From JBKECY01 sp047975025 (GTDB taxonomy: Bacteria; Bacillota; Clostridia; Lachnospirales; Lachnospiraceae), in assembly GCA_047975025.1 (NCBI GenBank), contig JBKECY010000024.1:1-64000 (forward strand): a stretch of DNA of 64,000 nucleotides, read 5' to 3'. The translations under genes were made by a program, and so were the position numbers. The notes under the pieces are model-generated. The model did no database searches. It was not told where the DNA came from and saw nothing but the letters and a program-made list of their open reading frames with translations. Numbering within the stretch: position 1 is the first letter of the stretch; each line of letters opens with the position of its first letter. Of the stretch, positions 27,001 to 35,353 are shown piece after piece.

Positions 27001-28507
27001 CACTTTATGCAAGGACGGATTTAATATTCCATTCGAGACATTTTTGGGCTTCAAAGGTGACAAGGAACCGGATATCGATTTGAATTTCTCCGGAGAATAC
27101 CAAGCTATAGCGCAAAAATACACGGAAGATATTTTCGGCAAGGGACAGACATTTAAAGCCGGAACCATCAGTAAACTGGCAGACAAGACAGCGTATGGGT
27201 ACGTCAAGAATTATCTGGATGAACATGGAATCTATAAGCGAAACAGTGAAATCAACCGGCTGGTACAAGGGTGCGCAGGTGTGCGTAAGTCGACCGGACA
27301 GCATCCGGGAGGGATTATTGTACTGCCAATCGGCTATGAAATAGAAAGCTTCACACCTGTGCAGCGGCCGGCAAATGATATGAAGACAGATATCATTACG
27401 ACTCATTTTGATTATCACTCAATTGATTCAAACCTGTTGAAGCTGGATCTGCTGGGACATGACGACCCGACCATGATCAAAATGCTCGAAGACTTAAGCG
27501 GTGTCAAGGCGGATACGATACCTCTGGATCAAAAGGAAGTACTGGGACTCTTTTCTGGTACACAGTCAATTGGTCTGCGGCCGGAGGATATCGGAGGTTA
27601 TAAGCTCGGTACGCTGGGGATTCCTGAGTTTGGAACGGATTTTGTTATGCAGATGCTGCTTGAAACCAAGCCGACCTGTGTATCGGATCTGGTACGTATA
27701 TCAGGACTTTCACATGGGACGGATGTGTGGATCGGCAATGCGCAGGAGCTGATTCAGGAACATAAAGCAACTCTGTCTACGGCCATCTGTACACGTGATG
27801 GTATTCTGGAAGACTTGACCGGTTATGGGATGGACAGCAGCCTGTCCTTTACCATTATGGAAAGCGTCAGAAAGGGCAAAGGACTGCGGCCCGAATGGGA
27901 AGAGGAGATGGTGGCGCATGAAGTGCCAGAGTGGTATATTGAATCTTGTAAAAAGATCAAATATATGTTTCCGAAGGCACATGCTGCGGCCTATGTGACG
28001 ATGGCTTTTCGCATTGGTTATTACAAGGTGTTCTATCCGCGAGCGTATTATGCGGCATATTTTAGCATACGTGCCAAATCATTTTCATATGAGCTGATGT
28101 GTCAGGGACAGGAGCGCCTCTTGTATCATATCAAGGATTATTCACAGAGGGTGAATGAGCTGACGGCAAAAGAGCAGGATACGATGAAGGATATGCGCCT
28201 CGTACAGGAAATGTATGCGAGAGGGCTGGAGTTTGAGCCTATTGATATCTACAAGGCCAAGGCACACAGATTTCAGGTGGTTGGAGATAAAATTATGCCT
28301 TCCCTTGATAAGATTGAAGGCCTGGGAGATAAAGCGGCAGATGCAGTGGAACAGGCGGCTGCCGAAGGCGAGTTTTATTCAATCGATGAATTTAGAATCA
28401 GAACCAAGACCAGCAAGACGGTCATTGAACTGATGCATGAACTGGGATTGTTTGGAGATATGCCGCAATCAAATCAGCTCTCTTTATTTGATCTGGGGAC
28501 AGGCTGA
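24089..28507 (+). CDS. polC: DNA polymerase III alpha subunit, PolC type
   Basis: Main replicative polymerase of low-GC Gram-positive bacteria, 1472 residues. Order: N-terminal domain (1-235), OB fold (about 250-330), first part of the PHP domain (HCHTKMSDMDAV at 349-360, ITDHG at 380), an inserted DEDD 3'-5' exonuclease (VVFDLETTGLN from 448; late HRALDDATATAYMF), the rest of PHP, then palm, fingers and thumb with GSRGSVGSSFAATM and the metal Asp pair in DKEPDIDLNFSGE, and a zinc-finger segment CPSCKHSEF...CPVCGATLC. The intact exonuclease residues imply proofreading. Start ATG 24089 follows AGGAG. Confidence 0.98.
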   Translation: MAKSFFAVFPALTVTSALEEWLDMAEVLKVVSNSAKTYLNIHISCDRWVEKDQIFTLEKEIKQQLFDQHEIVIQVVEHFKLSAQYTPENFYDVYRFSMMNELREHSRLLLQVFQSARMTFTDPKSLHVLLADSVVSKNRSDEFIQYLHHVFCKRAGFTLDIQTAYAPPVRDRYTKKAKQQMHQEIEEVVRQFQTNSKKETKAPKETSAEGENGKKGRKAAQNPDLIFGRNFDDESTPMEEIVTEMEQLVLRGHVTEVAERPIRNEKTIMMFDMTDYTDSIGVKIFVPNEEAEELRASIKKGAFLAVKGTTSMDKFDKELVVGYVYGIKTIPDFRVQRRDVAHEKRVELHCHTKMSDMDAVTDVADLVKRAYSWGHKAIAITDHGVVQAFPGALHAVEDIERGAKGKGEEEEKRAKEFKVIYGVEGYLVDDTQEMAVGVDDITFDQSFVVFDLETTGLNTKTCEIIEIGAVRIENGKITEYFSSFVNPHMPLPYAIERLTGIRDSMLVEAPSIEQVLPDFLEFSKGAVLVAHNARYDISVLESTCSRLKMPRTFAYVDTLGMAHFVMSELSRFKLGTIAKALGIKMDKAHRALDDATATAYMFLEFCKKLNKREIHDFKELIRQARMSPEAVRKLRSNHVIILATTDEGRVNLYKLISLSHLKYYEKRPKIPKTVLQQLRSGLLIGSACEAGEVYQALLNGAEESELARIVSFYDYLEIQPRANNFFMIENEKIEISSEEDILDKNREIVRLGELFQKPVVATCDVHFMDPEDEKYRRIILSGRGFSDADEQPPLYLRTTAEMLEEFAYLGGDKAEEVVITNPNKIADLCEKISPVHPDKCPPEIENSDRDLRNICSEKAYSIYGNPLPKIVEDRLQRELDSIISNGYAVMYIIAQKLVSKSNEDGYLVGSRGSVGSSFAATMARITEVNPLEPHYYCPSCKHSEFDSPEVLANHGKVGCDLPDKVCPVCGATLCKDGFNIPFETFLGFKGDKEPDIDLNFSGEYQAIAQKYTEDIFGKGQTFKAGTISKLADKTAYGYVKNYLDEHGIYKRNSEINRLVQGCAGVRKSTGQHPGGIIVLPIGYEIESFTPVQRPANDMKTDIITTHFDYHSIDSNLLKLDLLGHDDPTMIKMLEDLSGVKADTIPLDQKEVLGLFSGTQSIGLRPEDIGGYKLGTLGIPEFGTDFVMQMLLETKPTCVSDLVRISGLSHGTDVWIGNAQELIQEHKATLSTAICTRDGILEDLTGYGMDSSLSFTIMESVRKGKGLRPEWEEEMVAHEVPEWYIESCKKIKYMFPKAHAAAYVTMAFRIGYYKVFYPRAYYAAYFSIRAKSFSYELMCQGQERLLYHIKDYSQRVNELTAKEQDTMKDMRLVQEMYARGLEFEPIDIYKAKAHRFQVVGDKIMPSLDKIEGLGDKAADAVEQAAAEGEFYSIDEFRIRTKTSKTVIELMHELGLFGDMPQSNQLSLFDLGTG

Positions 28508-28548
28508 AGTTGAATGAGGGTGGCATGTACGTATAGAAAGGGGTGTGT

Positions 28549-30495
28549 ATGAACAAAGAGGAATTGCGATATTTACGGCGCTTGGCAGAATTGTATCCTA
28601 ATATTGCCAAAGCATCCACAGAGATTATTAACCTGCAGTCCATACTGAATCTGCCAAAAGGAACAGAACATTTTTTGTCAGATATTCATGGCGAATACGA
28701 GGCATTTTCCCATGTGCTGCGCAATGGGTCGGGGGCCGTTCGTAAAAAGATTGATGACGTTTTTGGACATACCTTAACGACGGCTGACAAGCAGTCATTA
28801 TGTACGTTGATTTATTATCCTAAGGAACGTATGGATCTGGTGGAAAAGACAGAAAAAGACATGCATAACTGGTATAAGATCATGTTGTATCGGTTGATTG
28901 AAGTCTGCAAGACCGTTGCTTCAAAGTATACCCGCTCAAAAGTCAGAAAGGCGCTGCCCAAAGACTATGCCTATGTGATTGAAGAGCTGATTACCGAAAA
29001 ATCAGAAGTGCTGGACAAAGGTGCCTATTATGATGCCATTATTGACACTATTATACAGATTGCACGTGCGGAGAACTTTATCATTGCACTCGCAGAACTG
29101 ATTCAGCGTCTGGTCATCGATCATCTACATATCATCGGTGACATTTATGACAGAGGTCCCGGTCCCCATTTTATCATGGACCGGCTGACACAGTATCATT
29201 CGCTGGATATACAATGGGGCAATCATGATGTGGTATGGATGGGCGCAGCGAGCGGACAGGCCGCATGCATTGCGACTATTATCCGTATCAGTGCCCGCTA
29301 TTCAAATCTGGATATACTGGAAGATGGTTATGGGATTAATCTGCTGCCATTGGCCACATTTGCACTTAATACATACAAGGATGATCCTTGCACATGCTTC
29401 AAGATCAGAGGGCATAACTCGGCGAACGAAGCGGAGACACAGCTGACAATGAAAATGCACAAGGCAATTTCAGTGATTCAATTCAAGCTGGAGGGCCAGC
29501 TGATCCTGCGGCGTCCTGAGTTTAATATGCAGGAACGTCTGCTGCTGGACAAAATTGATTATGTGAATGGAACGATGGAACTCTCAGGACATCAGTACAA
29601 GCTGCTTGATACGCACCTGCCGACAGTTGATCCTGAGCATCCATATGAACTGACGGAAGAGGAACGAGATGTGATCGAACGTCTGCAGTCCGCCTTCGAG
29701 AACTGTGAACGTCTGCAAAATCATATTCATCTGCTGCTGAACAAAGGAAGTCTGTACAAAGTACAGAATGGAAATCTGCTGTATCATGGATGCATTCCAT
29801 TAAATAAAGACGGCAGTTTTGAAGATCTGGATGTTTTCGGACAGTTCTATCATGGGAAAAAGCTGTATGATGTATTGGAGTCCTATGTCAGAAAAGGCTT
29901 TTTTGCGCTTGATGAAGAGGAACGCAGAAAAGGGCAGGATATCATGTGGTATATCTGGTGCGGATCGGATTCTCCCTTGTTTGGAAAAGATAAAATGGCA
30001 ACATTTGAGCGTTATTTCCTGCAGGAAAAAGAGACACACGTGGAGAAGAAAAATCCGTATTATGATATTATGAGAGAAGAGGTTGCGGATTCGATTCTCG
30101 CAGAATTCGGGCTGGAGGGAGAAAGTATCCACATTATAAACGGGCATGTCCCAGTACACCATGGACAAGGCGAGAACCCTATCAAATGCAATGGAAAACT
30201 GCTGGTGATTGACGGCGGGTTTTCAAAAGCATACCAGCACGAGACAGGAATTGCAGGCTATACACTGATTTATAATTCTTATGGACTGCTCTTAACAGCG
30301 CATGAGCCATTTGTATCCACAGAGCAGGCAATAGAAGAAGAGGTGGATATTAATTCCAAACGAGTGGCTGTCGAACTGTCAGGAAGCCGCAGACTGGTGG
30401 GAGATACAGATACGGGCTGTGAACTCAGAGAGAGAATTGAAGAGCTGGAGAGACTGCTGATTGCCTTTAGAGAAGGCCGTATCATAGAGAAATAG
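28549..30495 (+). CDS. fbp: Class III fructose-1,6-bisphosphatase
   Basis: Gluconeogenic phosphatase of the Bacillus Fbp type, unrelated to class I and II enzymes, built on a calcineurin-like metallophosphatase fold. 648 residues, full length. Metal-binding motifs are FLSDIHGEYEAF, IIGDIYDRGPGPHFIMD and IQWGNHDVVWMGAASG, with the later HVPVHHGQGENPIKCNGK and IDGGFSKAYQ segments. ATG 28549 is preferred over the GTG at 28543 because the family starts with MNKEELRYL and AAAGGGG is well placed. It follows polC by 41 bases and probably ends that operon. Confidence 0.95.
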   Translation: MNKEELRYLRRLAELYPNIAKASTEIINLQSILNLPKGTEHFLSDIHGEYEAFSHVLRNGSGAVRKKIDDVFGHTLTTADKQSLCTLIYYPKERMDLVEKTEKDMHNWYKIMLYRLIEVCKTVASKYTRSKVRKALPKDYAYVIEELITEKSEVLDKGAYYDAIIDTIIQIARAENFIIALAELIQRLVIDHLHIIGDIYDRGPGPHFIMDRLTQYHSLDIQWGNHDVVWMGAASGQAACIATIIRISARYSNLDILEDGYGINLLPLATFALNTYKDDPCTCFKIRGHNSANEAETQLTMKMHKAISVIQFKLEGQLILRRPEFNMQERLLLDKIDYVNGTMELSGHQYKLLDTHLPTVDPEHPYELTEEERDVIERLQSAFENCERLQNHIHLLLNKGSLYKVQNGNLLYHGCIPLNKDGSFEDLDVFGQFYHGKKLYDVLESYVRKGFFALDEEERRKGQDIMWYIWCGSDSPLFGKDKMATFERYFLQEKETHVEKKNPYYDIMREEVADSILAEFGLEGESIHIINGHVPVHHGQGENPIKCNGKLLVIDGGFSKAYQHETGIAGYTLIYNSYGLLLTAHEPFVSTEQAIEEEVDINSKRVAVELSGSRRLVGDTDTGCELRERIEELERLLIAFREGRIIEK

Positions 30496-30510
30496 GCGTT
30501 GACACAGGAA

Positions 30511-30557
30511 ATACAGGCATACAGCGATTAATTTAATAATTCGCCGTATGCCTGTAT
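30511..30557. repeat. 12-bp perfect inverted repeat at the 3' end of the CobD-like gene
   Basis: ATACAGGCATAC (30511-30522) and GTATGCCTGTAT (30546-30557) are exact complements separated by 23 bases. The loop contains the stop codon of the - strand gene. Neither side has a T run, so it is not a standard terminator; it may form a hairpin at the end of both convergent transcripts. Confidence 0.6.
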
Positions 30558-31625
30558 CAGTTTGTCATTTTGTTCGGGAAGCATCAGGCAGAAACGTACG
30601 AACCGCTCGTCCAGAAAAGGGAACGAGGAGCAGTTGCGAATCATCAAACCCTGCTTTATGCAGTGCTCGAATAAAGTCTGCGCTGTTACCGAAGGTGACA
30701 GAATCTTCATTAACAGAAAATTCGCGCTGGCCGTATAGATATGTACGGAATCCCATGCTTGCAGCAGTTGTGTGATGCGGTCGCGCTCCGAACTTATAAG
30801 TGCTTTCGTCTGCTGGATGTACTCCGTATCTGCAAACATGATGTTTCCGGCAGCTTCAGCAAGGCTGTTGATACTCCAAGGATCCTGCCGCGTTATGATT
30901 TCCTGTTGCAGATCCAGATTGCCGGTGATTGCGTAACCAAGACGAAGCCCCGGTGCAGCAAAGAATTTGGAAGTGCCGCGCAAAATAATCAGATTTGTAT
31001 AGTAATTCGTTAGATCCACTGCAGTGATCTTGTGCTCGTCAGGGCAGAATTCCACATAGGTTTCATCAATCATAACGAAGATGCCATGACGCAGACAACT
31101 GTCAAGAATCCTGCGCATGGTGCGGTTATCAATCGCAGTTGAGGTGGGATTATTCGGATTGCACAGGACAAGCAGATCCAGACCATCGTTTAGCTGTGCA
31201 CACAGGTCGTCAGAATTCAAGCTAAAATCAGTTTCTTCTGACAGGGGGTAGTAGAGGCAGCTGCCGGATCCGAGGGTGATATCACGCTCGTATTCAGAAT
31301 AGGTCGGCCCCAGAATCAGTGCTTTTTTGGGCTTCATAACTTGAATGAACAGCGAAATCAGTTCGGTAGAACCGTTTCCTACGATGATATGTTCAAGGGT
31401 GGCACCGGTATAGGCGGCAATGCTTTTCTTGAGTTTGGTATAGTTACGGTCAGGATAACGGGTAATACTGTCAATCTGATCGGTTAAAGCGGTGCGAAGC
31501 TTCTGGGAAATGCCCAGAGGATTTACATTGGCACTAAAACTAATGATATCACTGCTTTTGATATGATAGGTGGACTCGATCAATTCCAGATCGCTGCCAT
31601 GAAAATGATCCTTGTGCTTAAGCAT
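30528..31625 (-). CDS. Threonine-phosphate decarboxylase/HisC-like PLP enzyme
   Basis: Fold type I PLP enzyme of 365 residues. SANVNPLG near the start, GNGSTELI, CNPNNPTST, MIDETYVEF and the PLP-lysine segment RGTSKFFAAPGLRLGYAI are clear. The N-terminal HGSDLE and the missing His-biosynthesis context resemble CobD, which makes aminopropanol phosphate for cobalamin, but histidinol-phosphate aminotransferases look similar. No cobalamin or histidine gene is nearby, so the substrate is undecided. AAGGAG precedes ATG 31625. It is divergent from the unknown three-gene operon and convergent with fbp. Confidence 0.8.
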   Translation of the reverse strand: MLKHKDHFHGSDLELIESTYHIKSSDIISFSANVNPLGISQKLRTALTDQIDSITRYPDRNYTKLKKSIAAYTGATLEHIIVGNGSTELISLFIQVMKPKKALILGPTYSEYERDITLGSGSCLYYPLSEETDFSLNSDDLCAQLNDGLDLLVLCNPNNPTSTAIDNRTMRRILDSCLRHGIFVMIDETYVEFCPDEHKITAVDLTNYYTNLIILRGTSKFFAAPGLRLGYAITGNLDLQQEIITRQDPWSINSLAEAAGNIMFADTEYIQQTKALISSERDRITQLLQAWDSVHIYTASANFLLMKILSPSVTAQTLFEHCIKQGLMIRNCSSFPFLDERFVRFCLMLPEQNDKLIQAYGELLN

Positions 31626-31655
31626 ACAGGCTCCTTACTCGCAGCCTTGTTCGGG

Positions 31656-31684
31656 TTGCGTATGAATTCTTTGTGGTGTATAAT
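31656..31684 (+). promoter_or_regulatory. Sigma-A promoter for the unknown three-gene operon
   Basis: TTGCGT (31656-31661), a 17-base spacer and a perfect TATAAT (31679-31684). About 70 bases of AT-rich leader precede the TTG start at 31759. Confidence 0.75.
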
Positions 31685-31758
31685 TAACAATAATAATATG
31701 CTGATAAATTACATTTTATAACGCTTAGCAAGTATAGTCAAGATGATAGGAGATAGAC

Positions 31759-34700
31759 TTGAAACGTAAACTCGAGAGATTACGGAATGGTAAATTCAAT
31801 TTTCAGCCATTACCGCTGTCAGTGTCAAAAACAAAAATCAGGGTCACCACTGAAGCAGAGCAGAATCAGCAGGGGGATTTGACAATTGAGGCTTTAACAG
31901 GAGGCAAGGTCACAGGATATGTGATCTCTTCTCATCGTCGTTTTGTCCCTGCTGTGACGAGATTTTCAGGTACCATAGTCAAGTTGTCTTATGGGATTGA
32001 TGTACAAGGGCTTATACCCGGAGCGTCGTTTCGAGGCAGTCTGACACTTCTGACTAATTTCGGCGAGCATAAAATTCCCTTTGAAGTAACGGTACAAAAA
32101 CAGCCGGCAGGTATCAAAAGTGCACAATTAAGAAATCTGGATGATTTTACGACGCAAGCCCGTCGTGATATTCGCGGAGCCTTCCGTATTTTCAAAGAAG
32201 ACAGTTTCATAGAGCTTTTAGAAGAGGAACCAGAGTTATATACGACACTGTGTCTGGGTATGAAGCAGAATCCGCTGACCTATCAGAATATGGAAGAGTT
32301 TCTGATTGGAGCCGGTAAGAAAAAACCAGTGGAACTGACACTGGAAGCACAAACAGCAGAATTTTATGATATGAAAGAGTCCTTGCGTGAAGAGTTGCAG
32401 ATTCACAAAAGCGGCTGGGGATATCTGAGCCTGGAGATTGAAGTGCAGGGGGCCTTTCTTGAGGTCAATAAACACATGGTATTTGATGAAGACTTTGTAG
32501 GAAGTGTATTCAATCTCTCCTACATGATTCATATAGAACAGTTAAAAAAAGGAAAGAATTTTGGACGTATCCTGTGTAAGGGTGCCTATCAGACGCTGGT
32601 ATTTACTGTGACTGCTTCGGTCGGAAGCAAGGTACATGTGGATGTGGTATTAGCCGAGAAGCATACACGTGTTTTTCTGGAAAGAGGCTATCTGGACTGC
32701 CTGACCGGTCATCGGGAACTTGCAGTTTGGAAGGAGGAAGCATTTTCCAGACTCAGACAGTTGTCGAACGAAGGACTGGATAGTCCGTTCTATCAGCTTT
32801 GCAGAGCCTTCTTTCTGCTTATGCTTCATCGGGAGCTGCATGGTGAGGAGCAGGAAGCCGTATCGGAAGAATTGACAGAGTCCAGAAGGATCGTAAAGCG
32901 GTATCAGGCGAAGGCAGTACATAAGGGCAATCGTATGGTATTTGCTTTCGCACTGTATTTACAGGTGCTTCTGGGTGAAGAAACTCGTAAAGATGTGGCC
33001 TATATGAAACTTGAGAGATGTTATCTGGAAGAGAGAAGTAATTTCTTCCTGCTCTGGCTTGTGATAAAGCTGGCAAACGAGCTCGGCCTGCATTCGCAGG
33101 AAACGTTTGAATCCCTGAAGCAGCATTTTTATCAGGGAGGGTGCAGTCCGTTTCTTTATTATGAGAGTTTTCGTCTCTGTCAGGAAAAACTGCATTTATT
33201 AACGACCTTGCGCAGATTTGAACTTCAAATGTTCTATTTTGCGGTTCGCCAAGGGCTACTGACACCGGAAATCAAGACAAAGTTTCTATATCTTGCAGGT
33301 ATGCATAAGACATATGAACCTATCTTATATAAAACTCTGGCACTTATGTACAAGGCAGCGCCGCAAGATGAGATTCTGGAAGTTGTGACAAAGCAGGTTA
33401 TTTTAGGTGCACAGCATACGGAAGAAGGATTCTCCTGGCTTTCGCTGGCCGTAGCACAGGAAATCAAACTGACCAGATTAAATGAATGTTTCGTTGCGTA
33501 TTACCGAGGAGACCCGCGGGCATTATTACCGACAAAGCTGTATCTGTATTTCACCTATAATAATACGCTTAATGACACAGATAAAGCATTTATTTACGCC
33601 AATATTATTGCCAACAAAGAAAAAATCCCGCAAGTCTACAACACGTATAAGGAGCAGATACAGGAATTCGCAAGAGAGAAGCTTCGGCAGGAATGGGTGG
33701 ATGAGAACTATGCGATGATTTATCAGGATGTTTTTCGCGAAGAAATCACGACGCAGGAAGCACAGCTTTTATCAAAACATCTGTTTTCGGTCTGCGTGTA
33801 TTGTGAGGACCCTAAAATCTGTGATGTGGTAGTTGTACATGGGCCATTAAAGGAACAGGAAATTTTTCAACTGAAAGACCGTCAGGCAATTGTACGGCTG
33901 TATTCGGAAGATGCCCTGATCTTGTTCAGGGATGAGAAGCAGAATCGTTATGAATCAACAGTAGAGTACACGTTGCAGAAGCTGTTCGCGGTGAGCGAGA
34001 CCAAGAAACTTTGTGAACAGACAGATGTGACATATTCTTCGGGCTATCTGCTCTCAGAAATAGCCGATTCCTTTGATACAATGAAAGTCGACGAAGCTGA
34101 TGTGCCTGTCTACAAGAAAATCATGCAGTCGGAGGATTTTACAGAAGAATTCAAGCATAAGGTGAAGAAAATCTTCTTGGCTTTTTTGGCCGGAATCGAT
34201 GTTGATATAGCGTTTGCCCACTGTGCGGGACTTGACCTGGCAGTGTTGGCGCAGGCGGATAAAATTGCAGTTCTGGAACTTTTGATACAAAAAGGTGAGA
34301 TTGATCTGGCCTTCCATCTGATTAAGGAAGTAGGCTGTGAAGGAGTGGCGACACTTGCGCTCTTGAAGTTGACGAGCCGGCTGATTGAGAAATCGGATTT
34401 TGAAGAAGATGAAGAACTTGTGATGCTGTCCTATCAGATTTTTGTTGAAGGCAAATACGATGAGACGATTCTGCAATATCTGGTCAATGAGTATTTAGGG
34501 CCTGTGAGTACCATGTTCACACTTTGGGAGAAAGCAAGCAGATTTTCGCTGGACACATATGTACTCGAAGAACGTATTCTGCTTATGGCTATGTTTACTG
34601 ATAACTATGACAGGAGAGGCTCGCGTTTACTGGTTTTGTATACACAGGAGAGGGGCCGCGAGGCAATTATTCTATCTTACTTAAGTTTCGCTTCGTATGG

Positions 34701-35349
34701 TTATTTTATACATCACTGCTCCGTTGGAGAATTTGTGTTTGAATGTCTGGAGGAAATGTACGAACAGGATATTCTGACGGTGCTGACCAGTCGGCTTGCG
34801 CTATTTCGCTGGCTGGTGTACAAGAAAGAACGGACGATTTACCAGGAGCGGATTTTGGAGGAACTGCTTGAGGAATGTCATAATGCAGGTCTTGAGTTTG
34901 CATTTTTCTCCAAGATTGACAGTTCACTTTTGAGCCGCTATCAGTTGGATGACAAGGTATTTATTGAATATACGGCGCATCCAAGAGCCAGCGTCAGAAT
35001 TTCTTATCATATTGAAGATACCGAAGCAACAAGCCCGGGCATACAAGAGAAGACCGAGGCATTAAGCAATATCTACGATGGTGTTTACCTCAAGAAATTC
35101 ACATTGTTCTATGGAGAGGTACTGCATTACAAATTCATCATACAGTACGACGGAGTCACGAAAGAAACGGCGGATAAGACATTTAGCAGGAGCAGAAAAG
35201 AAAGTGGGTCTGATTCCAAATTCCAGAAGCTCAATCAGTTAAAAGCGCTGCTGCACCGGAGTGACTGGGCAGAGTTCGGACAGAAACTGCTGGAATACAG
35301 GCGTCAGGAACAGTTTGTTAACAAGTTGTTTGTTATAGAGAAGGACTAA
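31759..35349 (+). CDS. Very large protein of unknown function (DUF5717-like)
   Basis: 1196 residues starting with TTG, with GGAG six bases upstream. I believe it belongs to a family named DUF5717, from memory and not checked. No signal peptide or membrane helix is evident. Residues of about 20-115 and 190-295 are two beta-rich units sharing the pattern LSYxI...L..G..F.G followed by a closing F-x-V strand (KLSYGIDVQGLIPGASFRG and NLSYMIHIEQLKKGKNFGR), so probably tandem Ig-like or beta-sandwich domains. Residues of about 300-1060 are strongly helical, like an alpha-solenoid. A further beta-rich segment lies at about 1060-1150 (VRISYHIEDT, VLHYKFIIQYDG). It is the first gene of an operon with an Hsp70-like and a TPR-like protein, which suggests a cytoplasmic scaffold or complex (inference). 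Confidence 0.8.
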   Translation: MKRKLERLRNGKFNFQPLPLSVSKTKIRVTTEAEQNQQGDLTIEALTGGKVTGYVISSHRRFVPAVTRFSGTIVKLSYGIDVQGLIPGASFRGSLTLLTNFGEHKIPFEVTVQKQPAGIKSAQLRNLDDFTTQARRDIRGAFRIFKEDSFIELLEEEPELYTTLCLGMKQNPLTYQNMEEFLIGAGKKKPVELTLEAQTAEFYDMKESLREELQIHKSGWGYLSLEIEVQGAFLEVNKHMVFDEDFVGSVFNLSYMIHIEQLKKGKNFGRILCKGAYQTLVFTVTASVGSKVHVDVVLAEKHTRVFLERGYLDCLTGHRELAVWKEEAFSRLRQLSNEGLDSPFYQLCRAFFLLMLHRELHGEEQEAVSEELTESRRIVKRYQAKAVHKGNRMVFAFALYLQVLLGEETRKDVAYMKLERCYLEERSNFFLLWLVIKLANELGLHSQETFESLKQHFYQGGCSPFLYYESFRLCQEKLHLLTTLRRFELQMFYFAVRQGLLTPEIKTKFLYLAGMHKTYEPILYKTLALMYKAAPQDEILEVVTKQVILGAQHTEEGFSWLSLAVAQEIKLTRLNECFVAYYRGDPRALLPTKLYLYFTYNNTLNDTDKAFIYANIIANKEKIPQVYNTYKEQIQEFAREKLRQEWVDENYAMIYQDVFREEITTQEAQLLSKHLFSVCVYCEDPKICDVVVVHGPLKEQEIFQLKDRQAIVRLYSEDALILFRDEKQNRYESTVEYTLQKLFAVSETKKLCEQTDVTYSSGYLLSEIADSFDTMKVDEADVPVYKKIMQSEDFTEEFKHKVKKIFLAFLAGIDVDIAFAHCAGLDLAVLAQADKIAVLELLIQKGEIDLAFHLIKEVGCEGVATLALLKLTSRLIEKSDFEEDEELVMLSYQIFVEGKYDETILQYLVNEYLGPVSTMFTLWEKASRFSLDTYVLEERILLMAMFTDNYDRRGSRLLVLYTQERGREAIILSYLSFASYGYFIHHCSVGEFVFECLEEMYEQDILTVLTSRLALFRWLVYKKERTIYQERILEELLEECHNAGLEFAFFSKIDSSLLSRYQLDDKVFIEYTAHPRASVRISYHIEDTEATSPGIQEKTEALSNIYDGVYLKKFTLFYGEVLHYKFIIQYDGVTKETADKTFSRSRKESGSDSKFQKLNQLKALLHRSDWAEFGQKLLEYRRQEQFVNKLFVIEKD

Positions 35350-35353
35350 ATAT

